Origin: Hofstenia miamia
Lineage: Eukaryota; Xenacoelomorpha; Acoela
Assembly (NCBI GenBank): GCA_004352715.1
Contig: SCFE01000030.1
Span: forward strand, 403,458 to 467,457
Reading direction: 5' to 3'
DNA length: 64,000 nt
Shown here piece after piece: positions 10,723-21,257 of this stretch. The notes under the pieces were generated by a model. That model was not told where the DNA came from. It made no database searches and was given only the letters and a program-made list of their open reading frames with translations. The stretch's first letter is position 1. Each line of letters starts with the position of its first letter. The translations under genes were made by a program, and so were the position numbers.

Positions 10723-12451
10723 CTAATCGACAATATTATGAAACATCTTAAAGCAATTTTTGTCTTTTGTTATGCAAAGATGCACTTTACATTTCTCACA
10801 TCCAGTTTTTGGTTTTGAAGTACACAATTGATTTTTACATCTTCCTTGTGAACTGTGTGTAATTGGCCAATGACCAATATCATCGAGTCGTATGCTGCTG
10901 GTTGGGAACGCGACTTTTGGGCCTCCCCTTTGCTGTTTTCGTGCAAGTTCGTCATCCTGAAGAGAAGGCCGACCTCTTTTTGGATTTTGATTCACACATA
11001 AACTGCTCGCAACATTGCATTTGAAGTCAAATAATGACATTCCTTCACTGTTTAAATCAAAAGAATCTCTATTGAACTTTAACCATCCATTTACGCTACC
11101 AATGTCTATCATGTGGAAAAAGAATCGCAAATACGACATCTTATTACAATGTGTAGTAGTCCTATACAAAGATATATACCTGTTGAACTCATCAACATAG
11201 CCCATTCCACTATTGTAAGCAGAAACAATTTTCGGACAACTGACTTCAACATTTTTGCGTAGTTTTGAATCAAAGCGATTTACTGTTTCCACTGGTTGAC
11301 CACCAATAAAAGTAGACATCAATGTAACTGTTCTATTGTCGCACCACTTTACACATGCTATTTCAATGCCATCCTTATTGCAATGCGCTTCATCAAAAGT
11401 TCCCCGACCTTGTTTTTGTAAGTCTTTATCACTTCGTAGACATANCAACATTTTTGCGTAGTTTTGAATCAAAGCGATTTACTGTTTCCACTGGTTGACC
11501 ACCAATAAAAGTAGACATCAATGTAACTGTTCTATTGTCACACCACTTTACACATGCTATTTCAATGCCATCCTTATTGCAATGCGCTTCATCAAAAGTT
11601 CCCCGATCTTGTTTTTGTAAGTCTTTATCACTTCGTAGACATAAATTTGGTGCTCTATTAACTCTTAGCGTACCAATACTTAATATACCTTTTTTAGCCA
11701 AATATAATTGAAGAAGGGCAGAATTAAACCAATTATCAAAAAATAGACGAAAATTCCGAAATTCAGGAACATTTGCAGTTTTAATTAATCTAATGATTAC
11801 TTGGCCAGATTTCCCAACGCCTTCGACATCTGAAACATTTTGAGATTTTCCACTATATACTTCAAGTCCATGTAAAAGACCTCCGCTGCCACAAATTTAA
11901 AACAGTTTATATCCCCATTTTTTAGGTTTATGGGGGTTATATTGACGTAGACCACCTGATTTGTTTCCTTTATATGGGAGGATTTGTTCATCAATACTTA
12001 AATCACGATCAATTTCTATTTTTGAGCATGTAAGATTAATTTGTTTTATAATCATATCAAAATAGAATGTCTTTGGCGGACGTTGTTCTGTTGGTTTATT
12101 TGCACTGTAACAAAAATAGAGATTAGATTTAATTTCTTCCCAACGATCTCTTGTCATTACATTAGCGACCTGACTAACACGAGTTCTTGAAGCCCAATAA
12201 TGTCGAGAGGATGGAAGCTTTATTAATGACATCCACATAACTGCTCCAATAAACACTTTAAGTTCAGCGATTCCCAAAACAAAATTAGAATTAACGTTAA
12301 GTTCATGAGCTCTTAAGTTAGAACAGTTACAGACATCTTCCAAGAATTCATTTGAGAACATATTATTAAAGTAATCAATTGGCTTAGAAATCAATTTGTG
12401 TCTGCAATATGGTTGAAGAATTAAATTGTCGTCACATGCAAGATATTTCAC
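10723..12451 (-). pseudogene. piggyBac transposase, one nonsense codon plus an assembly duplication
   Basis: Reads minus from about 12451. PIDYFNNMFSNEFLEDV starts the conserved core; the first catalytic Asp is in LSIDEQILPYKG (codon 11990-11992), followed by NPHKPKKWGYKLF. The second Asp is in FRLFFDNWFNS and the third in VKWCDNRTVTLMSTF. The C-terminus has KNQLC, GCEKCKVHLC and NCFKMFHN, the cysteine-rich domain. The only true lesion I see is a TAA at 11897-11899, between YKLF and ICGSGGLLHG, where relatives read an aliphatic residue. The apparent frame break near 11445 falls at an N between two copies of the same 198 bp. No ATG is seen at the core start and the acidic N-terminus is missing or in an unrecognised exon; about 510 codons remain against roughly 590 in the family. 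It would mobilise the element by hairpin cut-and-paste at TTAA, but this copy looks inactive. Confidence 0.9.
11247..11643. repeat. 198-bp head-to-tail duplication around a single N (assembly artefact)
   Basis: Bases 11247-11444 recur as 11446-11643 with the N at 11445 between. I see only two mismatches (a G/A in TGTCGCACC and a C/T in CCCGACCTT). Removing one copy restores the transposase reading frame. This is the pattern of two contig ends from different haplotypes that overlap but were abutted instead of merged. Confidence 0.9.
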
Positions 12452-13101
12452 TACTTACCAATCACTAATTGCCGATTATTTACGAGAGAACGGATAGGGT
12501 TTCAAAGCAAAATCAATTCGACTTCACAATCAGGCTGATGAACCTAATTTAGTTTGTACTAAATATACGACATACTTCGTAAGCGCGATCATCTTATGCA
12601 TTTGACGCCTTTATCGTTTTGTTGCCCTAATATAATTATTCATTATGCACATTTTCCGGAAAATGTGTACCCAATTCAAATTAAGGAGTAAAATTGTAAT
12701 CATCTCAATTTATTGTGATGTCTTTCTATGCCGATGTCCTTTATTTAGTACAAACTTATTAATGAGTTTATATAATTACTATTTTTAGATAACGTTTTAA
12801 TTTCGTTTTTGACCTATTAAATGTATACTTCAGAGCTCTGCAAAAATTTTTGCACAACAATTTTTTTATACAACATTGAAATGTACAATTTAATTATATG
12901 GATAAAAATATTATGCATTTTATGAATGTTGAAAATATATCTAATAAGTATACGGTAAAATATTCCAATATTAAGAAGTTTGAAAATTATAATTCTTCAG
13001 AATCTTACTTTAAAAAAATGCAGCAAAAATTTATAATATAACGGATTTAAGATCATTTTTAAGTTTGTCCTATATACAGGCGTTCGGCAGTTTAAGGTTA
13101 A

Positions 13102-16100
13102 ATTGTTTATTAAAGATATTTTTCTACTTTTGGCCCCAACTTTTATCTTTGTTTATATAATTACTTTATGATTTTGGCATTTTAGGTACACAAAAGGCTC
13201 CTAATTTTGAACGTGGGGCCACAAATGTGTTTAAAATTGCATATAACAAGATATACTTCTATTTTTACTACTGAATTTTTTTGCCATTTAGAGGCACGGT
13301 TTAGCCGCATCCCCTCCGTGAGGCCACTGGAGACAGCACAGGGAACTGCTTTGTAGTTTAACACAAATTCATGCTGTTGTAATGCACAGAATTTTTTAAC
13401 AGTTTTCGAGGAAAAGCCTTGAAATGGACACTTTTTGGACTTATTGATTTCAAGTAAATAAATACAGTTTCTTTAAGATCTCTGTTAACTTTAAATAATT
13501 TGTTTGAAACATTGATTATTTTTTAGGAACTTCCATCATCCACTATCATTTTTCGTATTTCCTCTAAATTCAGATTTGTGGTATTTGTAAAACTCTTAAA
13601 GTTAGTCTGTGTTAGCGTATATTCTGCTGAGGGAAGCACGATATTTTTAAAGACCTTAATTATCTACTGAAAATAAGTATGGAATTGAACAACCTTTCCT
13701 CATAAAAGAAAATTTTTAATTAAAGTTCTACTAAACGAAAATTATTGAGATTTGTTTATTGATGGTTGTTCGAATATATAACGTGAATCTTGATTTAAAT
13801 TATCTATGCAGAGTTCATTCTGCAATTGGATTTTTTTTAAAAAAATATAAAATAATTATCTTAGTGCTATGTGAGGCATCTCGAAAACACATTGATGAAC
13901 ATGAAAGTCGGAATGATGCCTCCTCCTAAACACTTTACCCACATGTATATGTTTTGTTATTCAACATGTATTAATTAAGGAATTTCTTGCTATTTGTTTC
14001 TATAAAATTTTTTTAGATATTCATAACTCACTAAATGACCTCTGACGAGACTTGGATAATCTTTTTATAGAAAAAAAAATAGTTGAGGCTAGTTGTTACT
14101 GCCATGGGATTTAGTTAGAAATCCTGATTAGCTGAACATTGGAAACGGTAAGATTTAAAAAACTTAAAAAAATTGAAATTTTCAATAAAAAATCGTGATG
14201 CTTTTCAAGTTCTTCTGCTACAACAATACACTTTTTGTACAAATTTCCAACATTATGTTAGAGTACGTTACGTTCACCAATAATTGTGACTATGTCTTAA
14301 GATTTTTAAATTTCATAATACGGTTGGAGAAAATTGCTTAGAAATTTGAAAAAAAACAATTTGTCCTTTATAAAGAAAATAGAGAGTTTAAAACGTTTGT
14401 AAATTATCAAGAAGATTGTACAACTTCCTTAAAATTTATAAATTACTTTTATTAGACGATTTTAGTATTAAATTAAGCCCCACAGAGAAAATCCAATTCG
14501 TTCTTAAAACAAATGAGATCCCAAAGGCCTTTTACCATTAGAATGCTTTCCCAATATTTCAAAATGAAAAAAATTACTTTCACATTTTCAATTTACTAAA
14601 CGAACACATTATTGTGAATGAAACGCTTTGCTTAATTTCTATTTTCATATTGAACATATTAAATTTCTCATTTTCACTGCTATAATCCATGTGGACTATT
14701 GTCAGTCTGTTCGAACTAAGCAAAGTTTGACAACTTATTTCACGGAATATAGGTCAGAGAACGAACACCATTTAATTGCGGTATACTTATTTCAAAGAAA
14801 CTTTTACATTAAATTCACTGTTTAAAAAAAATTAGTAGCAAACGAACGATTATGAAGAAATTGAAAACGGATCACTTTTAGACAATTAGACCTCTGTTCA
14901 TTTCACTGAATTACTACTTACAAGATAATCTGCAGCAGCAGCAAGTGGCGGTTTATCTAATTACGAAGCATTTCAGACAAAATATGGATGTTTTTAATGT
15001 CCAAGCGAGTCGCTATTTTTAAAATCGCCAATTTAATCATTGATGAGATTCCTAATATAGTTTTTACAGTATCATAGGCATCTCTTCTATAAAAATATAT
15101 AATTTACTAATCTAGGGGAATACAGATCTATTACCATTATGCAATAAATACGCTTTCCACCAATGTTATTGACATGACAAGACTTTCTTATTCTTCATGA
15201 GATTTTCCGCAGAATCCATAAAACAGTCATCAAAATCACTAGTCACTCGGATCCACAATGTTTTATACAAACAAGTAACACTACATAATGCCATTTGAAT
15301 TGTATCGAAATTATTGTTACTTAGAACTGTAATTTGATTAAAATATGGGTTAGTATTTTTTTCCCATGAAATGTGTAATTTCATTTCATGACAAAAAGTA
15401 ACTTTTATTTCAAGAAAAATTGTGTTCATTGCAGTGAATAAAGTCTTTTTCATTAAGTGTTGCCTTTCAAATATTGTTGGTATTAAGTGCAAATCTTTTG
15501 TTGTGCCGATTGCGAGTAAAGGATTAAAATCTGTGGTAGACTAGCTAATCTAATAATAATTTCAAGGCATTTTACACTGGGTGTCTCCCTCGTCACAATT
15601 TGCATCTTTTTGATATATCTATTACATAACCAATCGCATACTACTTAAAAACAGTAAATTTTATGTTTTAATTTTACTTTAGAAGCAGCCTCAGGGAAAG
15701 AAACTAGGGTTCTACGTAATAAGAATTTTATTGGTTCAGATCATATTAAAAATTGGAAGTTCTAGGGCCCAGTTTCATGTTGGTTCAAGTGCACTGAAAT
15801 GTTTTGAACTATGACTAAGTGCATTAAACTCTAAAAGAAACTAATGTAAATTTAATTGCTTTTGATAGCAACTGCTTTATATTTATTACCGAAAACTTAA
15901 CAAATAATAAAATTTTTATTGCACGTAACAGTCGGTTGTAGTGTTGCAAGAAGCACATTTGTTGCCAGCTGGGTTGTTCGTATTCTAAGCCAAACTATTA
16001 AAAATTCTTAATTGCCCGATGTAAGAAAAACTTGCTCACCATAAATTAAAATTCATTTATAAAAGCTTTGAGGCATTTCTAAGTGATTAGTTATGTCATT

Positions 16101-16325
16101 TTCGCTCCCCCTTCACAAAATTGGCCGAAAAGCCGATTTGAGACGTCCTCCAATCAGAAATATGTATTCGACCACCTTGACATTTTGAATAAATAATGAA
16201 CATTCATTGGATAGAGTGTGCCTAAGATTATACTTTGATTGAGAAAGGAAAATCTGTATGTCTAATACCATAAAATATGTAGAATAACAATTGGCTATTA
16301 ATTTTTAATCAAAATTACAAAGCTA
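13102..16325. other. No gene recognised apart from one unknown open frame
   Basis: A+T-rich spacer between piggyBac and the Tc1-type element. A second sequence resembling the Tc1 end (ATGTATTCGACCACCTT) occurs near 16160, suggesting a remnant of another copy. The open frame at 15166-15492 is listed separately. Confidence 0.45.
15166..15492 (-). CDS. Unrecognised open frame, possible exon
   Basis: About 108 codons from a TTG, or about 125 counted stop to stop, on the minus strand. Composition is protein-like, with Cys, His, Trp and Asp in plausible mixtures, for example EIKVTFCHEMKLHISWEKN and WIRVTSDFDDCFMD. I recognise no family. The VTFC...ISWEKN...MALCSV spacing is faintly Ig-like and it is on the same strand as the Ig exons 5 kb away, but this is only a suggestion. 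Clean splice sites were not identified. Confidence 0.2.
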   Translation of the reverse strand: MHLIPTIFERQHLMKKTLFTAMNTIFLEIKVTFCHEMKLHISWEKNTNPYFNQITVLSNNNFDTIQMALCSVTCLYKTLWIRVTSDFDDCFMDSAENLMKNKKVLSCQ

Positions 16326-17673
16326 GTATTGGAAAAATGTATTCGGCCACCTGAAAAAATTTTAACAAATGAGCAAATCCGAAAGAAGTAAATTCAAAAT
16401 AAGATACTTAAATTAATAATTGATGTATTATAAGCACTTAGTAACAAAATCCTCTCTTCTAGTATTTTTTAGGGTGTCACTTTGAGCGAATAACAGCTTC
16501 AAGGCGATCAGGGATTAAAGCAAAAATTCTTTCAATAAAGCTGCTGAGAATTTCATAAAATTCTTTCTTTATTGCGGTCCACAGCTCGTCTTCAGTGTGA
16601 AGAGTATGCTGTCCAATTAGATATTTGACCTCTTTCCTCATATTTTCGATAATGTTAAGGTCTGGAGATTGGCCAGGCCAATCAGCAAGAATAGGGACCC
16701 CATTATTGTGGAAGAAGTTCTTCATTTCTTTTGAGGTATGACATTGAGCACAATCCTGCTGATATATTGAATCACGTGTAAGAAGTGGCAAGAGTTCCTT
16801 TCTAGAATCCGAGCATATTAAGAGTTTCGGAGAGTATCAGTGATGTGAACAATCTGCGAAAGCCACACTTCCATATTGCACCCCATACCATTTCAGACTT
16901 CCCACCGTACTTCATGGCCCCTAGAGTAAATTGAGGCAAAATCTGAACTTCTCCCCAGTTGGTCTCTTTATCAACATTCCTTTCGATAAGTATAGCTCAA
17001 ATCTTGACTAATCTGAAAATATAACATTAGACAAATGTTCAGATGAATTGTCTCTCATTAAATTGGCCGGCGTAATCTTTGCTTTGAGGTTAAGAATAAC
17101 TTTCTGGGTGTCACGAAAGTTCCAATTGAGTACTTCTTCAGGATGTTTCGCACAGTTCTTGCTATCACGAGGTTACCATCAGCACATTCCTTGCGAAGTT
17201 CCTCTGAAGTATTCCTGGGATTTCGCTTTGAAAGGCACACAAGAGCTGATTGGGAGGTTTTGGAGGTCTTCTTTCGTCTTCCGGACTTTGGCTTGGGGGC
17301 AATGATGTTTTCAGAAGTGAAACGTCTGATGATGTATGCGTCAGTACTTTGAGGTCGCTCTACAAATCGGGCTATATTACGTTGACTCATCCACTCCAAA
17401 TGTTTGGCGATAATTAACTCGCGGAAGCAAGAGGTACGTAACCAGGCATCATATTTGGTGAAGAAAAACCTTTATTAGACATTTTCAATATGAATATAGT
17501 GAAAAAAGCTCAACCAATGAATTTTTTTACAGATTATTTGATTTGGTCTGAAGTCGCTAAATACATTTTTCCAAGAAAAGATTAGCTAACTACAAGCATT
17601 GTAGCATTTCTCCTTGAGATTCTTAGAAATATTTATGACAAATCATGGGTGGCCGAATTCTTTTTTCCAGTAC
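16326..17673 (-). mobile_element. Tc1/mariner-type transposon
   Basis: The terminal inverted repeat is GTATTGGAAAAATGTATTCG at the left. The complement of the right end reads GTACTGGAAAAAAGAATTCG; both continue GCCACC. TA precedes the left end (16324-16325), while the right flank has decayed to TG. The length (1348 bp) and a single minus-strand transposase fit a full-length Tc1-like element. Confidence 0.88.
16477..17399 (-). pseudogene. Tc1-like transposase, broken, DD35E spacing
   Basis: The N-terminal part (17399-17058) has a paired helix-turn-helix region: RNIARFVERPQSTDAYIIRR, then KPKSGRRKKTSK, an AT-hook-like GRR linker, then LSKRNPRNTSEELRKEC. The first catalytic Asp is in VIFSD (codon 17011-17013) and is followed directly by a TAG (17008-17010), where the family usually has Glu. 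The second Asp is in YQQDCAQCHTSKEM and the Glu in SPDLNIIENM. I count 35 residues between them rather than the classical 34. Further stops and frame changes lie between 17000 and 16800. Function when intact: cut-and-paste transposition into TA. This copy is dead. Confidence 0.9.
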
Positions 17674-17693
17674 TGCATATATATGTATGTATA

Positions 17694-17694
17694 N
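17694..17694. other. Single-N join
   Basis: Falls between a TATGTATGTATA tract and the 28-bp tandem repeat. See the mosaic-end entry for why this join is suspect. Confidence 0.8.
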
Positions 17695-17826
17695 AAAGTA
17701 GAAATAGGGTTAAAAAAAATTCAAAGTAGAAATAGGGTTAAAAAAAATTCAAAGTAGAAATAGGGTTAAAAAAAATTCAAAGTAGAAATAGGGTTAAAAA
17801 AAATTCAAAGTAGAAATAGGGTTAAA
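17695..17826. repeat. 28-bp tandem repeat, four full units plus a partial
   Basis: The unit begins AAAGTAGAAATAGGGTTAAA and ends AAAAATTC. Four apparently identical copies are followed by the first 20 bases of a fifth. Perfect identity, with an N on one side and adapter-like sequence on the other, makes an assembly artefact at least as likely as a real minisatellite. Confidence 0.9.
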
Positions 17827-17827
17827 G

Positions 17828-17843
17828 TGTGTATAAGAGACAG
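17828..17843 (+). other. 16 bases identical to the Tn5 mosaic end (library adapter residue)
   Basis: TGTGTATAAGAGACAG matches the inner 16 of the 19 bases of the hyperactive Tn5 mosaic end used in tagmentation libraries. A chance 16-base match in 64 kb is very unlikely. It is interpreted as residual adapter in a read or gap-fill, not native sequence. Confidence 0.85.
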
Positions 17844-18217
17844 TATATATATATATAAATATGTTGTAGAAATTCATATAAAAAATTGCTTTTTTCTGTA
17901 CCAAATGCCATCACTCTTTGTACCAATTGCCATTTGAAGGTAGCTCCCTTAACATTTGTTAGAGACTGATACTTTGGTGGTCCAAGGTGACCCTAATTTA
18001 GGCATCGCCTTCGATGGTCTTATAATAAAAGCCTAGTGCTAAAATGATGCCAACAGTGCCTTGATTAGATTAACGGGAAAGAAATATATAAGAAATATGC
18101 ATGGCGATCTGTACACTACTGTTTACACATGAAATTTTGTACATTAAGTATAATAAATGTATATTCTTATAAAGCGGCATAACTTTTTTACAAAACTCAA
18201 ATGCACTATTTACAATG
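17844..18217. other. Probable 3' untranslated region of the LINE, with (AT)n
   Basis: A short (TA)n tract is followed by sequence lying directly downstream of the LINE ORF2 end on the minus strand. It is presumably its 3' UTR, though no poly-A or microsatellite tail with target duplication could be fixed. Confidence 0.4.
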
Positions 18218-20356
18218 TTAAACAATAATCGAATTAAATTGCTCTATAAATAAATAATGCTTCTTGAAGACTTCAATGTTAGTGATGGTTCTAATTTCTT
18301 TAGGCAACATATTGAAGAGGAATGGACTGCAGATGGAGAATGCATGGTCTGTCAATACCTTTTTTGTTCTATGTATAACTAGTAAATTGTCTGAAGATGA
18401 TCGTGTCATGGAATTTGATATTTCTAAAAGTTCACTGAGGTAGGATGGTCCCATGCCATGTAAGCACTTCCAAACTATTAGACATATTTTATATCTAATT
18501 CTAAATTTAACTTTCAAACAGTGTAGTTCGACTAATGCCGGTGTAATAGCTTCACGGTAACCTAAATTAAATATTAAGCGAGCACACCGATTTTGAATAA
18601 TTTGCAGCTTGTGACTTTGATACTCTGGGATTCTATAAATCAGAATATTGAAAGAATCGATTCTAGATAATACTAATATTTGTAGAATATTCTTCACATT
18701 CGATATACATAGATATTTGCGAATTTTTCTAACATTTTTAAGAACATAGTTTGTCTAGATGATAATTGAGTTTACTTGTGATTTCTTTGAAAGATCTTTG
18801 TGAAAAATACACCCAAGGTTTCTGATGAGGGTTAAAAATTTCTTTGAATCAATACTAACATGTTCCTTTAATCCAAAACACAACAATTTTGTTTTATACT
18901 CATTGAGTAACTGAAATGCTGAGTTCATTTTAAGTGATAATTGTGATATGATGTTCTTGATTGATTGGAGTGCTAAGTTCAGATCCTCCCGTGCAAATAA
19001 AATATATATTTGTGTGTCATCTACAAACATGTAGTGGGATATCTCATTCTCAGAAAGAAATAACTAATAAAAGAATTGTAGACTATAAATAATATAAGGC
19101 CAAGTACTGAGCCCTCAGGTACCCCACATGAAGTTTTTTCTATACTAGAGCATTCATTTCCAACTCGAACATATTGTCTCCGGTTGAGTAAGTATGTTTT
19201 AAACCAGTTAAGTACTGAACCATTTATTCCAATTTTTTGCAGTATATGTAATAATAGTACATGGCTAATAGTGTCAAAAGCATCTGTCTGGTCTAATAGA
19301 GACAAAACGATACAGTCACCACGGTCAAGTGTGAGGAGGATGTCATTTTTTACCAGAAGAAGAACAGATTCCACAGATCGGTTAGCCCTATAGCCAGATT
19401 GGTATTTTGAAAGACGTCTATTCGATTCCAAAAATGGAATGAATTGTTTCGCTGAAGATTTTCAATTAATTTGGAAGGAAATGCAAGGTTTGCTACTGGT
19501 CGATAGCTAGAGTGCTGACTGACGTCCAAGGTCTTTTTCTTCAATGTAGTTCGAATTAGGGATGTCTTCAAGCAATCAGCGAAAGTAGTTAAGGATAGAT
19601 TAACCAAATGAGTTAAATAAGGGAGTATTCCATTAAGAATTTCTTCATTTTTCAATACATTTGTCAAAAAAGGGTCAAGTTCACATGTTGTATTACACAT
19701 AGACATAATTGGTTCTTGTACCCTTAATGTAGATAGCGCTTTAAACTGAGACATGGTTACAATTGACACGGGATATGATCTTATTACATCATCCACCATC
19801 CCAGAAGAGCTCGAATGAAAGCTGCGATATATATATTTGTTGTTTTTCTAAGAAGTAAGCCTGGAAGGAATTCGCATTGGGCATTTGGTTGACTATCTTA
19901 GTCTTCTTGGTAGAGAGATCAGATATCAACTTAAACAATTTCTTTGAATCATTTGATGTCTCTAAAAATCTCCTTGAGTCGTAATTTAATTGTTTTTTTT
20001 ACATAATTGCACTACTTTATTTCGAAGATCTTTAAATGACGCTAGTGAACCCAGAGTTTGGCTGCGCATGTGAAAACGTTCTGCCCTTCGACTTTGAGCA
20101 CGCAGTTGTTTTACTTCCCTATCAAACCACTTTGGTTTCCCTACGTTTACATTAAAAGTTTTCATTGGAATATGTCTGCAAAATATCACTAAGCGTAGAA
20201 GTATATTTCATTGCCATAACCAATGCCGCCACCATGACTTTCTCGAGGCACACTCTTAAAGCCATACCCCATAGGGCAAAGCAAATTTTCAAGAACTAGT
20301 TCTGAAATATAAAATTCCTTATTATTTACAGACCAAGGGTTAATCAAAACACAATT
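18218..20356 (-). pseudogene. LINE ORF2: endonuclease and reverse transcriptase, broken
   Basis: Apurinic endonuclease traces: LINPWSVNNKEFYISELV (near 20340), then GYGFKSVPRESHGGGIGYG (near 20260-20200). The segment between them that carries the usual LTETW motif is deleted. A linker (20189-19986) has KPKWFDREVKQLRAQSRRAE. RT motifs in order: SSYRPVANL, KYQSGYRANRS, LSLLDQTDAFDTISH with the first catalytic Asp, SCGVPEGSVLGLILF, and MFVDDTQIYI replacing the YADD box (near 19030). The 3' domain has IPEYQSHKLQIIQNRCARLI and KICLIVWKCLHGMGPSYL, typical of CR1/L2 elements. Frame changes occur near 19430, 19030 and 18750. When intact, the protein nicks target DNA and primes reverse transcription there. 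Confidence 0.88.
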
Positions 20357-20406
20357 CAAGTTATCTCCATTAATAGAAAAACTTACATTTTGGAGGAGTC
20401 AGTCTG

Positions 20407-21257
20407 TCATTGATACCAATTTACCTTAATATTTGAGTTCAAGACCACGAATCTTCTATTCATTTTTATCACATCCATTATCAGAGTCCATCTTTTGTGA
20501 AGAAGGGCTTTTCGACTTTCTGTTGGTCCATGTTCAGTGCTCGACTTAAATAAATCCTTTGACATAACAGTCCTTCAGCGTATGTGCCTTGCTAAGTATC
20601 TTCCCAGTGTCCCATGCCTAACGAAATTTTACCATAACAGTTCTTAAGCGATTCTCATAAAATTTACCTAAGCGGTAGCAGTCTTCTATTTCAATTCGTT
20701 CCTCACCAATATAGCCAAAAATATTTCGAATGTCAGACATTTCTAATTCAGGTTTTTGAGACTTAGTTAATGCCGTTTGTTATTTTATCCTCGTACGCGA
20801 ATGCAGTTCAGGTATTCCTCGGTATCAGCCTTAACAGATAGATTGCTGACATATTTCGTGGAGTTGAACTGAGTTGGAACTTCTTGATTTCAAATATATG
20901 CTCCATTTTTTCTTTTGAAAATTTTGAGTTTTTTCTCCAACCTGTCTTTGCTCATCTATAAATTTGCTGGCAATCTTCGATAATTGTTCCTCTATTCTTG
21001 AGGATGAGCATGTATTACATATCCATCGGATTTCACTATAGACAGGCCTTTCTTAAATCTTTGTGATACGCAGATTTTGTCAATCCAATGCGTGAAACAT
21101 GAATAATTTTGTCACAATTAATAGACACTATAGCATCGTTTATCGTTGTCTCGAGAGCACAACCTGAACACGACCGACCACCAGTCATCGTTGCTGCGGT
21201 GGATAATAAAAAATCATAAATTTTCTTTGTTAACCCTATTTTACTGGGGGTATTCAT
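20407..21257 (-). pseudogene. LINE ORF1: PHD-like zinc finger plus RRM-like domain, broken
   Basis: The N-terminal part has GGRSCSGCALETTINDAIV, INCDKIIHV and, after a frameshift near 21020, EIRWICNTCSSS. This gives a CxxC...C...H...WxCxxC pattern like a PHD finger. A helical, coiled-coil-prone stretch follows (EEQLSKIASKFIDEQRQ). Then comes an RRM-like nucleic-acid-binding region: ELEMSDIRNIFGYIG, IEIEDCYRLGKFYENRL, RTVMVKF, a TAG, and AWDTGKILSKAHTLKD. After another frame change the C-terminal domain EHGPTESRKALLHKRW continues to a TGA at 20407-20409. ORF1 proteins of this kind bind element RNA and act as chaperones. Identification rests on order and motif pattern. Confidence 0.65.

Larger units (their letters stand above)
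10339..13097 (-). mobile_element. piggyBac transposon, nearly complete
   Basis: The ends are CCTTAAACTGCCGAA at the left and its exact inverse TTCGGCAGTTTAAGG at the right. TTAA sits on each side (10335-10338 and 13098-13101), the diagnostic piggyBac target duplication. A second subterminal motif, TTTGTCCTATATA followed by TTCGGC, is present at both ends (near 10468 and 13065). The single transposase gene lies on the minus strand. The span is 2759 bp as assembled, of which about 199 bp is probably an artefactual duplication around the N at 11445. The element sits on the upstream side of the Ig exon and in the same orientation, so most likely in an intron of that gene. Confidence 0.93.
18218..21257 (-). 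mobile_element. CR1/L2-group non-LTR retrotransposon (LINE), decayed but with both ORFs
   Basis: Reading minus, the order is ORF1 remnant (21257-20407), then ORF2 with endonuclease remnant (about 20356-20200), linker and reverse transcriptase (19799-18218). The order, the PHD-like finger in ORF1 and the RT motifs match the CR1/L2 group. Several frameshifts and stops show it is inactive, and part of the endonuclease is deleted. About 3 kb is retained, unusually complete for a decayed LINE, most of which are 5'-truncated. Confidence 0.85.

Noticed and set aside
11015-11200. Plus-strand open frame in the piggyBac
   Set aside because: It is the antisense shadow of the transposase gene.
16145-16180. 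Additional Tc1-type inverted end near ATGTATTCGACCACC
   Set aside because: Similar to the TIR of the nearby element, but without TA flank or partner end; kept only as a possible remnant.
17695-17826. Regular 28-bp repeat that superficially resembles a CRISPR array
   Set aside because: Units are contiguous without unique spacers, the host is clearly eukaryotic, and the tract lies between an N and adapter-like sequence.
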